Assembly (NCBI RefSeq): GCF_021117425.1 | Contig: NZ_CP088298.1 | Span: 930,001-994,000, forward strand | Direction of reading: 5' to 3' | DNA length: 64,000 nt | From: Brevibacterium zhoupengii | GTDB taxonomy: Bacteria > Actinomycetota > Actinomycetes > Actinomycetales > Brevibacteriaceae | In this document: positions 9,542 through 17,886 of the stretch, piece after piece | Position numbering within the stretch: position 1 is the stretch's first letter | Layout: every line of letters begins with the position of its first letter | Position numbers and translations under genes: made by a program | The notes under the pieces: model-generated | The model's input: the letters and a program-made list of their open reading frames with translations, nothing else | Told to the model about the DNA's origin: nothing | The model's database searches: none

Positions 9542-11488
9542 TCAGCTCTTCCGGTCTGCCTCCTGTTGGGCACGCTGGGCGATGCGACCTCCGGCCAGGA
9601 CCATGTCGACCTGCCGGGGTGAGAGCGTATGGCGGAATTCGAACGACCGTCCACCCACCTCGGCGCTGATCGTCTTCCCGGCGCCGAGCTGATCGCGCAG
9701 GCCACGGAACTCCAGGACATCACCCTGGGACAGAGCCTCGTAGTCGTCCTCGCTCGCGAATTCGAGTGCCAGGACACCGAAGTTCGCGAGGTTCTGCCAG
9801 TGGATACGCGCCAGAGATTTGGCGACGACGATGCGCAGCCCCAGGTAGCGCGGGGCGATCACGGCGTGCTCACGAGAGGATCCCTGGCCGTAGTTCTCCC
9901 CGCCGACGATCGCATGGCCGCCGGCATGACCCGCGGCCCGTTCGGCGTAGCTGGGATCGACCTGGATGTAGACGAACTCGGAGATCTTGGGAATGTTGCT
10001 GCGATAGGGCAGTACCCGGGAGCCGGCGGGCATGATCTCATCGGTGGAGACGTTGTCGCCGACCTTGAGCAGGATCTCGAGATCGATGTCCTCGGGCAGC
10101 GGTTCGAAGTCCGGCAGGGAGGAGATGTTCGAGCCCTTGACCAGCTCGACCTCGCGGGCCTCCTCCACGGGAAGCGGCGGCACCAGCATGGACCGGTTGG
10201 CGGAGAATTTCTCCGGCAGCCGCACCTGCGGGTAGTCCATGTCGAGGTCCCGGGGGTCGGTGATGCGCCCGGTCAGAGCCGCAGCCGCCGCTGTCTCCGG
10301 CGAGCACAGCCAGACCGCGTCCTCGTCGGTGCCGGAGCGTCCGGGGAAGTTCCGGGGCATGGTCCGCAGACTGTTGCGGCCCACAGCCGGGGCCTGGCCC
10401 ATGCCGATGCAGCCCATGCAGCCGGACTGGTGGATGCGCGCACCCGAACCGACGAGAGACGTCAGCCAGCCGCCGGCGATGAGATCGGCGAGGATCTCCC
10501 GCGAGGTCGGGTTGACGTCGAGGGACACCTGCCCGTGGACTTGGCGGCCCTCGAGGATCTGGGAGACGACGGCGAAGTCACGCAGTCCCGGATTCGCCGA
10601 GGAGCCGATGACGACCTGGAAGACCTCCTCATCGGTGCACTCGCGCACGGGACGGACATTGCCCGGCGAGGACGGTGCTGCGATGAGGGGTTCGAGCGCT
10701 GAGAGGTCGATCGAGTCGGTGAGATCGTATTCGGCGCCCTCATCGGCGACGATGCGGGTGAAGTCCTCACCTCGATCGCTGGCTTCGAGGAACTCCATGA
10801 CCGCGTCATCGGCAGGAAAGACGGTTGCGGTGGCGCCGAGTTCGGCACCCATATTGGCGATGACATGGCGGTCCATGGCACTCAGACCCCGCAGCCCCTC
10901 GCCGTGGTATTCGATGATCTTGCCGGCCCCGCCCTTGACCCCATGGCGGCGCAGCATCTCCAAGATCACGTCCTTGGCCGAGACCCAGGGTGGAAGCTCG
11001 CCGGTGAGTTCGACGCCCATGACCTGCGGTGCCGCGATATAGAGAGGATCGCCGGCCATGGCCATGGCGACTTCGAGCCCGCCGACGCCGATGGCGAGCA
11101 TCCCCAAGGCACCGGCGGCGCAGGTATGGGAGTCGGAGCCGATGAGAGTGGCACCCGGTTTGCCGAACCGTGACTGGTGCACGGGGTGGGAGACGCCGTT
11201 GCCGGCAGGGGAGAACCAGAGGCCGAAGCGCTGCGCGGCAGAGCGGAGGAACATGTGGTCCTCCGGGTTCTTCTCATCGGTCTGCAGCAGGTTGTGATCG
11301 ACGTACTGCACAGAGGTGTCCGTGCGGATCCGGTCCAGCCCCAGGGCTTCGAGCTCGAGAGCGACAAGAGTTCCCGTCGCGTCCTGTGTCAGCGTCTGAT
11401 CGATACGGACTCCGATCTCGTTTCCAGGCGTCATCGTCCCGGATTCCAGATGCGAACTGATGAGCTTCTGGGCGACATTTTCAGCCAT
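9542..11488 (-). CDS. Aconitate hydratase (short, Aquifex/LeuCD-like type)
   Basis: Fe-S hydro-lyase of the aconitase superfamily interconverting citrate and isocitrate, 648 residues, shorter than the roughly 900-residue AcnA. Cluster-ligand cysteines appear at Cys123 (GSDSHTCAAG) and in SGCMGCIGMG. A LeuD-like swivel domain (VGDNVSTDEIMPAGSRV to GENYGQGSSREH) forms the C-terminus. ATG 11488 follows a strong AAGGAGG site; an open extension to 11911 lacks homologous features. It is convergent with the GntR gene and divergent from the glycosylase gene. Homoaconitase or isopropylmalate activity is a less likely alternative. Confidence 0.88.
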   Translation of the reverse strand: MAENVAQKLISSHLESGTMTPGNEIGVRIDQTLTQDATGTLVALELEALGLDRIRTDTSVQYVDHNLLQTDEKNPEDHMFLRSAAQRFGLWFSPAGNGVSHPVHQSRFGKPGATLIGSDSHTCAAGALGMLAIGVGGLEVAMAMAGDPLYIAAPQVMGVELTGELPPWVSAKDVILEMLRRHGVKGGAGKIIEYHGEGLRGLSAMDRHVIANMGAELGATATVFPADDAVMEFLEASDRGEDFTRIVADEGAEYDLTDSIDLSALEPLIAAPSSPGNVRPVRECTDEEVFQVVIGSSANPGLRDFAVVSQILEGRQVHGQVSLDVNPTSREILADLIAGGWLTSLVGSGARIHQSGCMGCIGMGQAPAVGRNSLRTMPRNFPGRSGTDEDAVWLCSPETAAAAALTGRITDPRDLDMDYPQVRLPEKFSANRSMLVPPLPVEEAREVELVKGSNISSLPDFEPLPEDIDLEILLKVGDNVSTDEIMPAGSRVLPYRSNIPKISEFVYIQVDPSYAERAAGHAGGHAIVGGENYGQGSSREHAVIAPRYLGLRIVVAKSLARIHWQNLANFGVLALEFASEDDYEALSQGDVLEFRGLRDQLGAGKTISAEVGGRSFEFRHTLSPRQVDMVLAGGRIAQRAQQEADRKS

Positions 11489-11608
11489 CGTCAACCTCCT
11501 TGCGGTGGTGGCAGTGCACGCACTCACGTGGTCTGTCCACGTTAGCCCCCGGACTGCGGCCCGACAAGAGTAGTGTGCCGCCGGTGCCAAGAAGCGCATA
11601 CTGGTCCT

Positions 11609-12454
11609 ATGCCGGAACTGCCCGAGGTCGACGCACTGGTGACATTTCTGCGCCCACGCGTCGTCGGTGACTTCGTCACCCGAACCGACATCGGTGAGCT
11701 CAGCATCCTCAAGACCGCAGATCCGCCGCTCGAGGCCCTCAACGGTCTCGAGATCACCGGAGTCTCCAGGGTCGGCGAGTCCCTCATCGTCGCCTTCGAC
11801 GGGCTCGAGCTGGTGTGCCGCTTCGCCCGTGCCGGGTGGCTGGTCTGGCATGAAATGGTGCCCACGGGCCCGGTGAGGATGGGCAAGGGGCCCTTGGCTC
11901 TGCGCCTCCACCTGGCTTCCGGTGCCGGGTTCGACATCACCGAAGCGGGCACGAAGAAAAACGCCGCGGCCTCCCTCGTGGTCGATCGCAGCGAGGTGCC
12001 GGCCATCGCGAACGCGGGACCCGATGCGCTGTCCATCGACGCCGCTGAGTTCACAGCGACGCTGGCCGGATCGACTGCACGGATCAAGACCGTGCTCGAA
12101 GACCAGTCGCTCATCTCAGGCATCGGCAATGCCTACTCCGACGAGATCCTCCACACCGCCCAGCTCTCGCCCTTCGCCACGGCCAACAGCGTCGATGCGC
12201 CGAGCCTTCTCGACACGATCCGCGAGGTACTCGGCCACGCCCGCGAGGCTCTCATCGATCTGCCGCCGGCGAAGGTCAAAGCGGCGAAGAAGCGCGGCTT
12301 CCGCGTTCATGGACGCACAGGGAAGACCTGCCCGGTGTGCGGTTCGACCATCGCCGAGGTCTCCTATGCCGATAAGTCGCTGCAGTACTGCCCCGGCTGT
12401 CAGACCGGCGGAAGGAAGCTCAGCGATCGCCGCATGGACCGGCTCCTCAAATAG
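11609..12454 (+). CDS. Fpg/Nei-family DNA glycosylase-AP lyase
   Basis: Base-excision repair enzyme removing oxidised bases, 281 residues. The start is fixed by chemistry: the protein must begin MPELPEVD, because Pro2 and Glu3 are catalytic, so ATG 11609 is chosen over the upstream in-frame codon. The helix-two-turn-helix segment DQSLISGIGNAYSDEIL is intact, and the C-terminal zinc finger has CPVC and CPGC pairs. Fpg (8-oxoguanine) and Nei (pyrimidine) subtypes cannot be separated by eye; Nei-like is favoured by the divergent mid-region. Confidence 0.9.
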   Translation: MPELPEVDALVTFLRPRVVGDFVTRTDIGELSILKTADPPLEALNGLEITGVSRVGESLIVAFDGLELVCRFARAGWLVWHEMVPTGPVRMGKGPLALRLHLASGAGFDITEAGTKKNAAASLVVDRSEVPAIANAGPDALSIDAAEFTATLAGSTARIKTVLEDQSLISGIGNAYSDEILHTAQLSPFATANSVDAPSLLDTIREVLGHAREALIDLPPAKVKAAKKRGFRVHGRTGKTCPVCGSTIAEVSYADKSLQYCPGCQTGGRKLSDRRMDRLLK

Positions 12455-12586
12455 CCAGTTCCGTGCTTGACCGAGTGTGCTGACAAGGGAATTTATGCGC
12501 CCGGGGCCGTCGTTGCACGAGGTGAGTGAGAACGCGCGGTACAGCGCGTGAATTGCCCACCGACACCTCGAGGACACAGGAGCATC

Positions 12587-13537
12587 ATGACGCAGCAGAT
12601 TCAGATCCCGGGCACAGACCTGAGCATCTTCCCCATCAACCTGGGCACCAACACCTTCGGCTGGACCGCCGACGAGGCCACATCCCATGCCGTCCTCGAT
12701 GCGTTCGTCGCCGCTGGCGGCAACTTCCTCGATACCGCCGAGTCCTACCCGGCGTGGGTGCCCGGCAACACCGGCCGCGAATCAGAGACGATCATCGGCA
12801 CCTGGCTCGCTGCCCGCGGCAACCGCGACAAGGTCGTGATCGCCACAAAGGTCGGCGACCACCCCGAGCACCAGACGCAGGACCCCGCCTATATCCGCTC
12901 CGCCATCGACGCCTCCCTGCAGCGTCTCCAGACCGACTACGTCGACCTCTACTATGCCCACCGCGATGATGAGGTGACCCCCATCGCCGAGGTGGCCCGG
13001 GTCTTCGATGAGATCGTGCGTGCCGGTAAGGCCAAGCACATCGCCGTGTCCAACTATTCGAAGGACCGTCTGGCCGAGTGGTTGGCTGTGGCAGAGGCGG
13101 AGAACCTGGCCAAGCCGGTGGCGATCCAGCCCCAGTACAGCCTCGTCTTCCGTTGTGACTACGAGACGGAACTGGCTCCGCTGGCACGCGAGCACAACCT
13201 CGGCGTCTTCACCTACTTCAGCCTTGCCGCAGGATTCCTCACCGGAAAGTACCGCACCGAGGCCGATCTTGAGGGGGCCAGCCGTGGAGGTATGGTGCAG
13301 GGCTACTTCAACGCCGATGGGCTCGCGGTCGTCGACGAGGTGGTCTCCATCGCCGAAGCCCACGACGTGGCACCGGCGACTGTGGCGCTCGCCTGGCTGC
13401 TGGCCAAGGGAATGACCGCTCCGATCGTCTCTGCCCGCAGTCCTGAACAGCTCGATGACCTGATGGCAGCCCCGAAGCTGAGCCTCAGTGAGGACGAGGT
13501 CACTCGTCTGGATCGGTCCTCGGCGCCCTTCGCCTGA
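12587..13537 (+). CDS. Aldo/keto reductase
   Basis: NADPH-dependent (alpha/beta)8-barrel oxidoreductase, 316 residues. The catalytic tetrad is visible: Asp49 and Tyr54 (FLDTAESYP), Lys88 (IATKVGD) and His125 (YYAHRDD), with the C-terminal cofactor segment SARSPEQLDDL. ATG 12587 has an AGGAG site. Its last 38 bases overlap the convergent MFS gene. No pathway partner is evident; general carbonyl detoxification is plausible. Confidence 0.92.
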   Translation: MTQQIQIPGTDLSIFPINLGTNTFGWTADEATSHAVLDAFVAAGGNFLDTAESYPAWVPGNTGRESETIIGTWLAARGNRDKVVIATKVGDHPEHQTQDPAYIRSAIDASLQRLQTDYVDLYYAHRDDEVTPIAEVARVFDEIVRAGKAKHIAVSNYSKDRLAEWLAVAEAENLAKPVAIQPQYSLVFRCDYETELAPLAREHNLGVFTYFSLAAGFLTGKYRTEADLEGASRGGMVQGYFNADGLAVVDEVVSIAEAHDVAPATVALAWLLAKGMTAPIVSARSPEQLDDLMAAPKLSLSEDEVTRLDRSSAPFA

Positions 13538-14768
13538 TCAGCAGCGGCCGCATCGCGATCAGACCGAGGACCGGCCCCGGCAACAGCAGCCATACGGCGC
13601 TCACTCCGATCGCTGCGATGAGGCTCTGCAGAATGACGATGCTGATGACACTGACGGCGAAACCGAGGGAATTCATCACCGTCAGCCCCGTTCCCGTCAG
13701 TTCTGCGGGAGCATGGCGGGCGGCGAGGTCCGAGAATTGGGGAGAGTCGGCGATGACGAGCAGCCCCCAGAGCGCGAGAGCCGCGATGAGGAGCGGGCCG
13801 ACCTCGGGCAGCAGCGGGTAGATCAGACACATCAGTCCGGATCCGGCGAGTGCTGTTGCGGCGACCTTGGCACTGCCGGTTCGGCGACTGATGATTCCAC
13901 CGGCCACACATCCGAGGACGCCGGAGGCGATGACGAAGAAGCTCGTCGTCGCCAGGGCGGTGGGGCTGCCCGGGTGAGTCAGGGCCGTGATGACAAGTGT
14001 GGGCACAACTGCCCAGAAGGCGTAGAGCTCCCACATGTGGCCCACGTATCCGAAGACGGCGGCGCGAAACATCCGGTCCCTGAACAGTCGGCGCAGAGCC
14101 GGGTCTTCGGTGACAGCTGGCTGGCTTTCGATGACATCTGGCGGCGCAGTCGCGTCCGCTGGCTTCTCCTCGCGACCCGAGATCGCTGTTCCGCGTTGAG
14201 AGATCACTGCGATGAGTCCGGCTCCCAGGACGGCCAGAGCAGATGAACCCCACATGATCGACTGCCAGGGGAGGGCTGCGCCGGCTGCCGACAGGAACTG
14301 CGGCATCGCGGTGCCCAGGGTGAGCATGGCCACGAGCCAGGCCAGTGCCTGCGCGGATTTCGCCTGGGCCCGCTTGACGATCATCTTCATCCCCATCGGA
14401 TAGATGCCTGCGAGGCTCATTCCGACGGCGAAGCGGGAGATCCAGACGAGAACGAGGTCCGAGGGGCCGAGCGTCCACACGAAGTTCAGTGCAGCACCGA
14501 CGAGGCTGGAGACGATGAAGATGCGTTCGGGCGGGAAGCGGTCGGCGATCCCGGTCGCCGCGCTCAGCAGCGTTCCGGCGATGAATCCGATCTGAGTTGC
14601 CGCGATCAGCCACCCGAACTGTGCCGGTGTCGAACCGAGCCAGGCAGAGAGGCCGTCGACGGCACCACTGGGGCTGAACCACAGGGACGTTCCGAACCAC
14701 TGTGCCACGACGATGGCCAGGACGGCAGCTCCTGTGCCCCGCCCCGCCCACGACTGTCCGACAGCCAT
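13500..14768 (-). CDS. Major facilitator superfamily transporter
   Basis: Integral membrane carrier, 422 residues, about 12 transmembrane segments with an Arg/Pro/Glu-containing central loop (around residues 195-225). The N-terminal half has WFSPSGAVDGL and GIADRFPPERIF, the loop motif between helices 2 and 3. ATG 14768 has an AGGAGAG site. It lies downstream of a TetR gene on the same strand, with a 27-bp palindrome between them, and its 3' end overlaps the aldo-keto reductase gene convergently by 38 bases. The substrate is unknown. Confidence 0.88.
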   Translation of the reverse strand: MAVGQSWAGRGTGAAVLAIVVAQWFGTSLWFSPSGAVDGLSAWLGSTPAQFGWLIAATQIGFIAGTLLSAATGIADRFPPERIFIVSSLVGAALNFVWTLGPSDLVLVWISRFAVGMSLAGIYPMGMKMIVKRAQAKSAQALAWLVAMLTLGTAMPQFLSAAGAALPWQSIMWGSSALAVLGAGLIAVISQRGTAISGREEKPADATAPPDVIESQPAVTEDPALRRLFRDRMFRAAVFGYVGHMWELYAFWAVVPTLVITALTHPGSPTALATTSFFVIASGVLGCVAGGIISRRTGSAKVAATALAGSGLMCLIYPLLPEVGPLLIAALALWGLLVIADSPQFSDLAARHAPAELTGTGLTVMNSLGFAVSVISIVILQSLIAAIGVSAVWLLLPGPVLGLIAMRPLLIRRRAPRTDPDE

Positions 14769-14801
14769 TGTCTCTCCTGCGCGACTCTGTGTCTCCAGTT
14801 C

Positions 14802-14828
14802 GCTGACGAGCGAAATTCGCGCGTCAGC
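14802..14828. promoter_or_regulatory. 27-bp interrupted palindrome, operator or terminator
   Basis: GCTGACG at 14802-14808 and GCGAA at 14810-14814 are mirrored by TTCGC (14816-14820) and CGTCAGC (14822-14828); only the centre base and one symmetrical pair do not match. It sits 34 bases upstream of the MFS start and 28 bases after the TetR stop. The one-base centre favours a protein-binding operator for the MFS gene, but an RNA hairpin ending the TetR transcript is possible. Confidence 0.55.
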
Positions 14829-14855
14829 TCATGATCCGATCACAGGCCAATCGTG

Positions 14856-15587
14856 TCATGCGCCAGCGTTGGGGGACACCCCATGGGCGCGCATGGCCAC
14901 CTTGGCGATGCCGGTGAGGAAGTCATCAGTCGACGAACGCTGAGTGACCGGGGTGTGCACGCGCTGGACCAGGGCCTCGGTGATCCCGCCGACGATGATG
15001 AGACTGGTCAGACCGCCGTCGTCCGGTCGCAGCGAGGATGTGGATCCGGGCAGGTCGAAGACGGACAGTACGCTTTCGAATGCCGAGTCGACCGCTGCGG
15101 CGAGCATGCGCATCGTCGCTCTGCGTCTGGCTTCGAGGGACTCACTGACTCCGACGGCCTCAACCTCGAGGACACGGGCCTTGCGCTCGTCGCTGAGCAT
15201 CGGCATCAGGGCGGTGGAGACGATGTGGAACGTAGCCTCGAGCAGGCTGGCCCCGGAAGGAATCGTCAGCGTCGTCAGGGCCTGCCCGATCTCCTCGTTG
15301 AGGATGATGTAGAGCTCTTCGAGCAGCGATTCCTGCGCCGTGAGCGTCTCCTGTCCGGCATCCGATCTGTGGGCGGGGAAGAGGTCGTAGAAGGAACGGC
15401 TCGAGACCCCTGATTCCTGACACAGTGCCTGGATCGACGTCGCACGGAAGCCGCGCGTTCCATACAGTTCGAGGGCTGCGGCGAGGAGCCTATCGCGACG
15501 GGCCCCATCACGGTCCGTCTGGGACGTCCCACGCCACAATCCCGCCGAGTCGGTGTCGGAGGAATTGTCGGGAGCAGGAATATTCAT
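14856..15587 (-). CDS. TetR-family transcriptional regulator
   Basis: 243 residues. The N-terminal helix-turn-helix spans about residues 28-75 (LLAAALELYGTRGFRATSIQALCQESGVSSRSFYDLF), followed by a helical effector domain. It starts at ATG 15587, 47 bases from the divergent flavin monooxygenase gene, the usual arrangement for a local repressor. The shared gap holds a perfect palindrome. It could also control the MFS gene immediately downstream. Confidence 0.9.
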   Translation of the reverse strand: MNIPAPDNSSDTDSAGLWRGTSQTDRDGARRDRLLAAALELYGTRGFRATSIQALCQESGVSSRSFYDLFPAHRSDAGQETLTAQESLLEELYIILNEEIGQALTTLTIPSGASLLEATFHIVSTALMPMLSDERKARVLEVEAVGVSESLEARRRATMRMLAAAVDSAFESVLSVFDLPGSTSSLRPDDGGLTSLIIVGGITEALVQRVHTPVTQRSSTDDFLTGIAKVAMRAHGVSPNAGA

Positions 15588-15592
15588 TCCCT

Positions 15593-15633
15593 CAGTATAG
15601 TGAAAATTTTGATTTTCAATGGCAGTATTGTGA
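15593..15633. promoter_or_regulatory. Divergent promoter with palindrome and direct repeat (TetR / monooxygenase)
   Basis: TGAAAAT-TTTG-ATTTTCA (15601-15618) is a perfect palindrome with 7-bp arms. It is flanked by two near-identical 11-mers, CAGTATAGTGA at 15593-15603 and CAGTATTGTGA at 15623-15633, exactly 30 bp apart. The left 11-mer also reads as -10 hexamers: TATACT on the minus strand, six bases from the TetR start, and TATAGT on the plus strand. It is a likely TetR operator covering both promoters. Confidence 0.55.
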
Positions 15634-15634
15634 C

Positions 15635-17059
15635 ATGCCTTACAACGTCAGACAGAAACATCGAGCCCCAGCGATCACCGAGGAGATCCGACCAGACCCC
15701 GCACTGCCGCGGGTCTGCGTCATCGGCGCCGGAGCCTCGGGCCTCGCCGCCGCCAAAGCCCTCTACATTGCCGGTGTCCCCTTCGACTGCTTCGAAAAGG
15801 GCACCGAATTCGGCGGCAACTGGCTCTACGACAACCCCAACGGCGTCAGCGCCTGCTACGAGACCCTGCAGATCAACACCTCGTGCCCCCGTATGGCCTT
15901 CTCCGATTTCCCGATGCCCGCGGACTATCCGCACTACGCCAGCCATGATCAGGTCTATGCCTACTTCCGGGACTACGTCGACCACTTCGGCTTCGGCCAC
16001 ACGATCACCTTCAACACCGAAGTCACCCAGGTTCGCCGAGCTGAGCGCGACGGTTGGGATGTCGATATCCGTTCTACCACCGGCTCGTCCCACGATCAGG
16101 CTGGGCGCCAGACAGCAGCGACCGAGACTCGCCATTACGACGCCGTGATGGTCGCCAACGGCCACCACTGGGATGCGCGCTGGCCCGACCCCGGCTACCC
16201 GGGCCACTTCGACGGCGAGCAGATCCACGCCCACGACTATCGCAGCGGGGACCAGCTTGAGGGCCGCGACGTTGTGGTCGTCGGTGCCGGCAACTCCGCG
16301 ATGGACATCGCCGTCGAGGGCTCTCATCGGGCACGCAGCGTCAACCTCTCGATCCGTCGGGGCCAATGGGTGCTGAAGAAGACTCTGTTCGGACTGGCCG
16401 CCGATCAGATCGCCTTGCCCAGCTGGGCGCCCTGGTGGGCGACGGCGGCACGGCTGCGCATCGCCGCGATGCTCTCCGGGGGCCTGCGAAAATACGGCCT
16501 GCCCACTCCGCCCCATACACCCGGTCAATCGCATCCGGTGCAGTCGGACGCAATCAGGGACCGCCTCGGCGCCGGTGCGATCACGGTGAAGCCGGGCATC
16601 GAACGACTCGACGGTGATCGGGTGGTGTTCGCCGATGGGAGTCAGGCTCCGGCCGATCTCATCGTCTGGGCCACCGGCTATCGGGTGACGTTTCCGTTCT
16701 TCGATGCGGACCTGATCTCTGCCGAGGGCAACGATCTGCCGCTGTTCAAGCGCATGGTCCACCCCGACCGTCCCGGCCTGTTCTTCATCGGGCTCCTGCA
16801 GCCCGTCGGAGCAGTGATGCCGTTGGCCGAAGCCCAATCTAGGCTGGCCGTCAAGTCGCTCACCGGGGAATACGCGCTGCCGGGCCGGCAGGAGATGGTG
16901 CGGCGGATGCATGAGGATGATCGTCGCAACAAGCGACAGTTCTACGATTCGCCCCGGCACACGATGCAGGTCGACTTCGACCACTATCTGCGAGAACTTG
17001 ATCGTGAGACGCGATCGGGGCAGCAACGCGCCCCTCGCAAGGGAAAGGTGGCGGCATGA
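15635..17059 (+). CDS. Flavin-containing monooxygenase
   Basis: FAD/NADPH monooxygenase, 474 residues. The FAD-binding GAGASGLAA is near residue 32, the FMO/Baeyer-Villiger fingerprint-like FDGEQIHAHDYR is mid-protein, and the NADPH motif GAGNSAMDIA follows. ATG 15635 was chosen because the protein then begins just before the FAD motif; no strong ribosome site is visible. It overlaps the following SDR gene by ATGA, suggesting a two-step oxidation. S- or N-oxygenation and ketone oxygenation are all possible; the substrate is unknown. Confidence 0.9.
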   Translation: MPYNVRQKHRAPAITEEIRPDPALPRVCVIGAGASGLAAAKALYIAGVPFDCFEKGTEFGGNWLYDNPNGVSACYETLQINTSCPRMAFSDFPMPADYPHYASHDQVYAYFRDYVDHFGFGHTITFNTEVTQVRRAERDGWDVDIRSTTGSSHDQAGRQTAATETRHYDAVMVANGHHWDARWPDPGYPGHFDGEQIHAHDYRSGDQLEGRDVVVVGAGNSAMDIAVEGSHRARSVNLSIRRGQWVLKKTLFGLAADQIALPSWAPWWATAARLRIAAMLSGGLRKYGLPTPPHTPGQSHPVQSDAIRDRLGAGAITVKPGIERLDGDRVVFADGSQAPADLIVWATGYRVTFPFFDADLISAEGNDLPLFKRMVHPDRPGLFFIGLLQPVGAVMPLAEAQSRLAVKSLTGEYALPGRQEMVRRMHEDDRRNKRQFYDSPRHTMQVDFDHYLRELDRETRSGQQRAPRKGKVAA

Positions 17060-17880
17060 GTGAGAAGCGTTCCCTGAACGGACAGGTTGTAGCCATCACC
17101 GGCGGTGCCCGAGGCATCGGTCGGGAGATCGCCGCTGAATTCACGGCCGCCGGAGCAAAGGTGGCCATCGGCGACATCCACCTCGACGCAGCCCAGGAGA
17201 CTGCTGCTGAACTGGGCGTGAGCGCCTACCGGCTCGACGTCTCGGACCCGGAATGCCTCAACGCGTTCCTCACCGAGGTGGCCCACGAGCTCGGGCCCAT
17301 TGACATCTTCATCGGCAATGCAGGCCTGATGTGGGTCGGCCCCTTCGCCGAGGAACCGGACTCCGCAGCCCGGGCACAGATCGAGGTCAACCTGCTCGGC
17401 GTGATCAATGGGATCAAGTCCGCAGCACCGGCCATGGTCGCCCGCGGTCGTGGCCACCTCATCACCGTGGCCTCGGCGGGATCCATCCTGCCCACCCCGG
17501 GCGAGGCGACCTATGCTGCCACGAAGCACGGCGTGCTCGGCTACCTCAAGGCCATCCGCGCGGAACTGCGCGGCACCGGTGTTGTGGTCACCACGATCAT
17601 GCCCGGAGTCGTCGATACGGCGCTGGCGGCAGGCACCTCGAGTGGTGCGGCGAAACTGCTCACCCCCGCCGAGGTGGCCCGCAGCGTGGTCAAGTCCGCA
17701 CTCAGACCCCGGTTCGAGATTACTGTGCCCGGCTTCATCGGCCCGGCCGTCAAGGTGGCCAATCTGCTGCCGCTGGCGATCCGCGACCGACTCTTCGGGG
17801 CGATGGTGCCCAACCAGCTGTTGGCGCGCAAGAATCAGCGGCAGGACTATGAGGCTTCGTTCACCGCCTCTCAGCGGTGA
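17056..17880 (+). CDS. Short-chain dehydrogenase/reductase
   Basis: SDR, 274 residues. It shows TGGARGIG near residue 16, GNAGLMWVG, the catalytic YAATKHG, and a C-terminal segment (SALRPRFEITVPGFIGPAVK) seen in SDRs that act with monooxygenases. It is translationally coupled to the flavin monooxygenase by ATGA. It may supply or consume the alcohol/ketone partner of that enzyme (inferred). Confidence 0.9.
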   Translation: MSEKRSLNGQVVAITGGARGIGREIAAEFTAAGAKVAIGDIHLDAAQETAAELGVSAYRLDVSDPECLNAFLTEVAHELGPIDIFIGNAGLMWVGPFAEEPDSAARAQIEVNLLGVINGIKSAAPAMVARGRGHLITVASAGSILPTPGEATYAATKHGVLGYLKAIRAELRGTGVVVTTIMPGVVDTALAAGTSSGAAKLLTPAEVARSVVKSALRPRFEITVPGFIGPAVKVANLLPLAIRDRLFGAMVPNQLLARKNQRQDYEASFTASQR

Positions 17881-17886
17881 GGCGTC

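Noticed and set aside
13303..14751. 482-residue frame overlapping the MFS transporter
   Set aside because: Arg/Pro-rich shadow without hydrophobic pattern; the MFS frame has a good ribosome site and helices.
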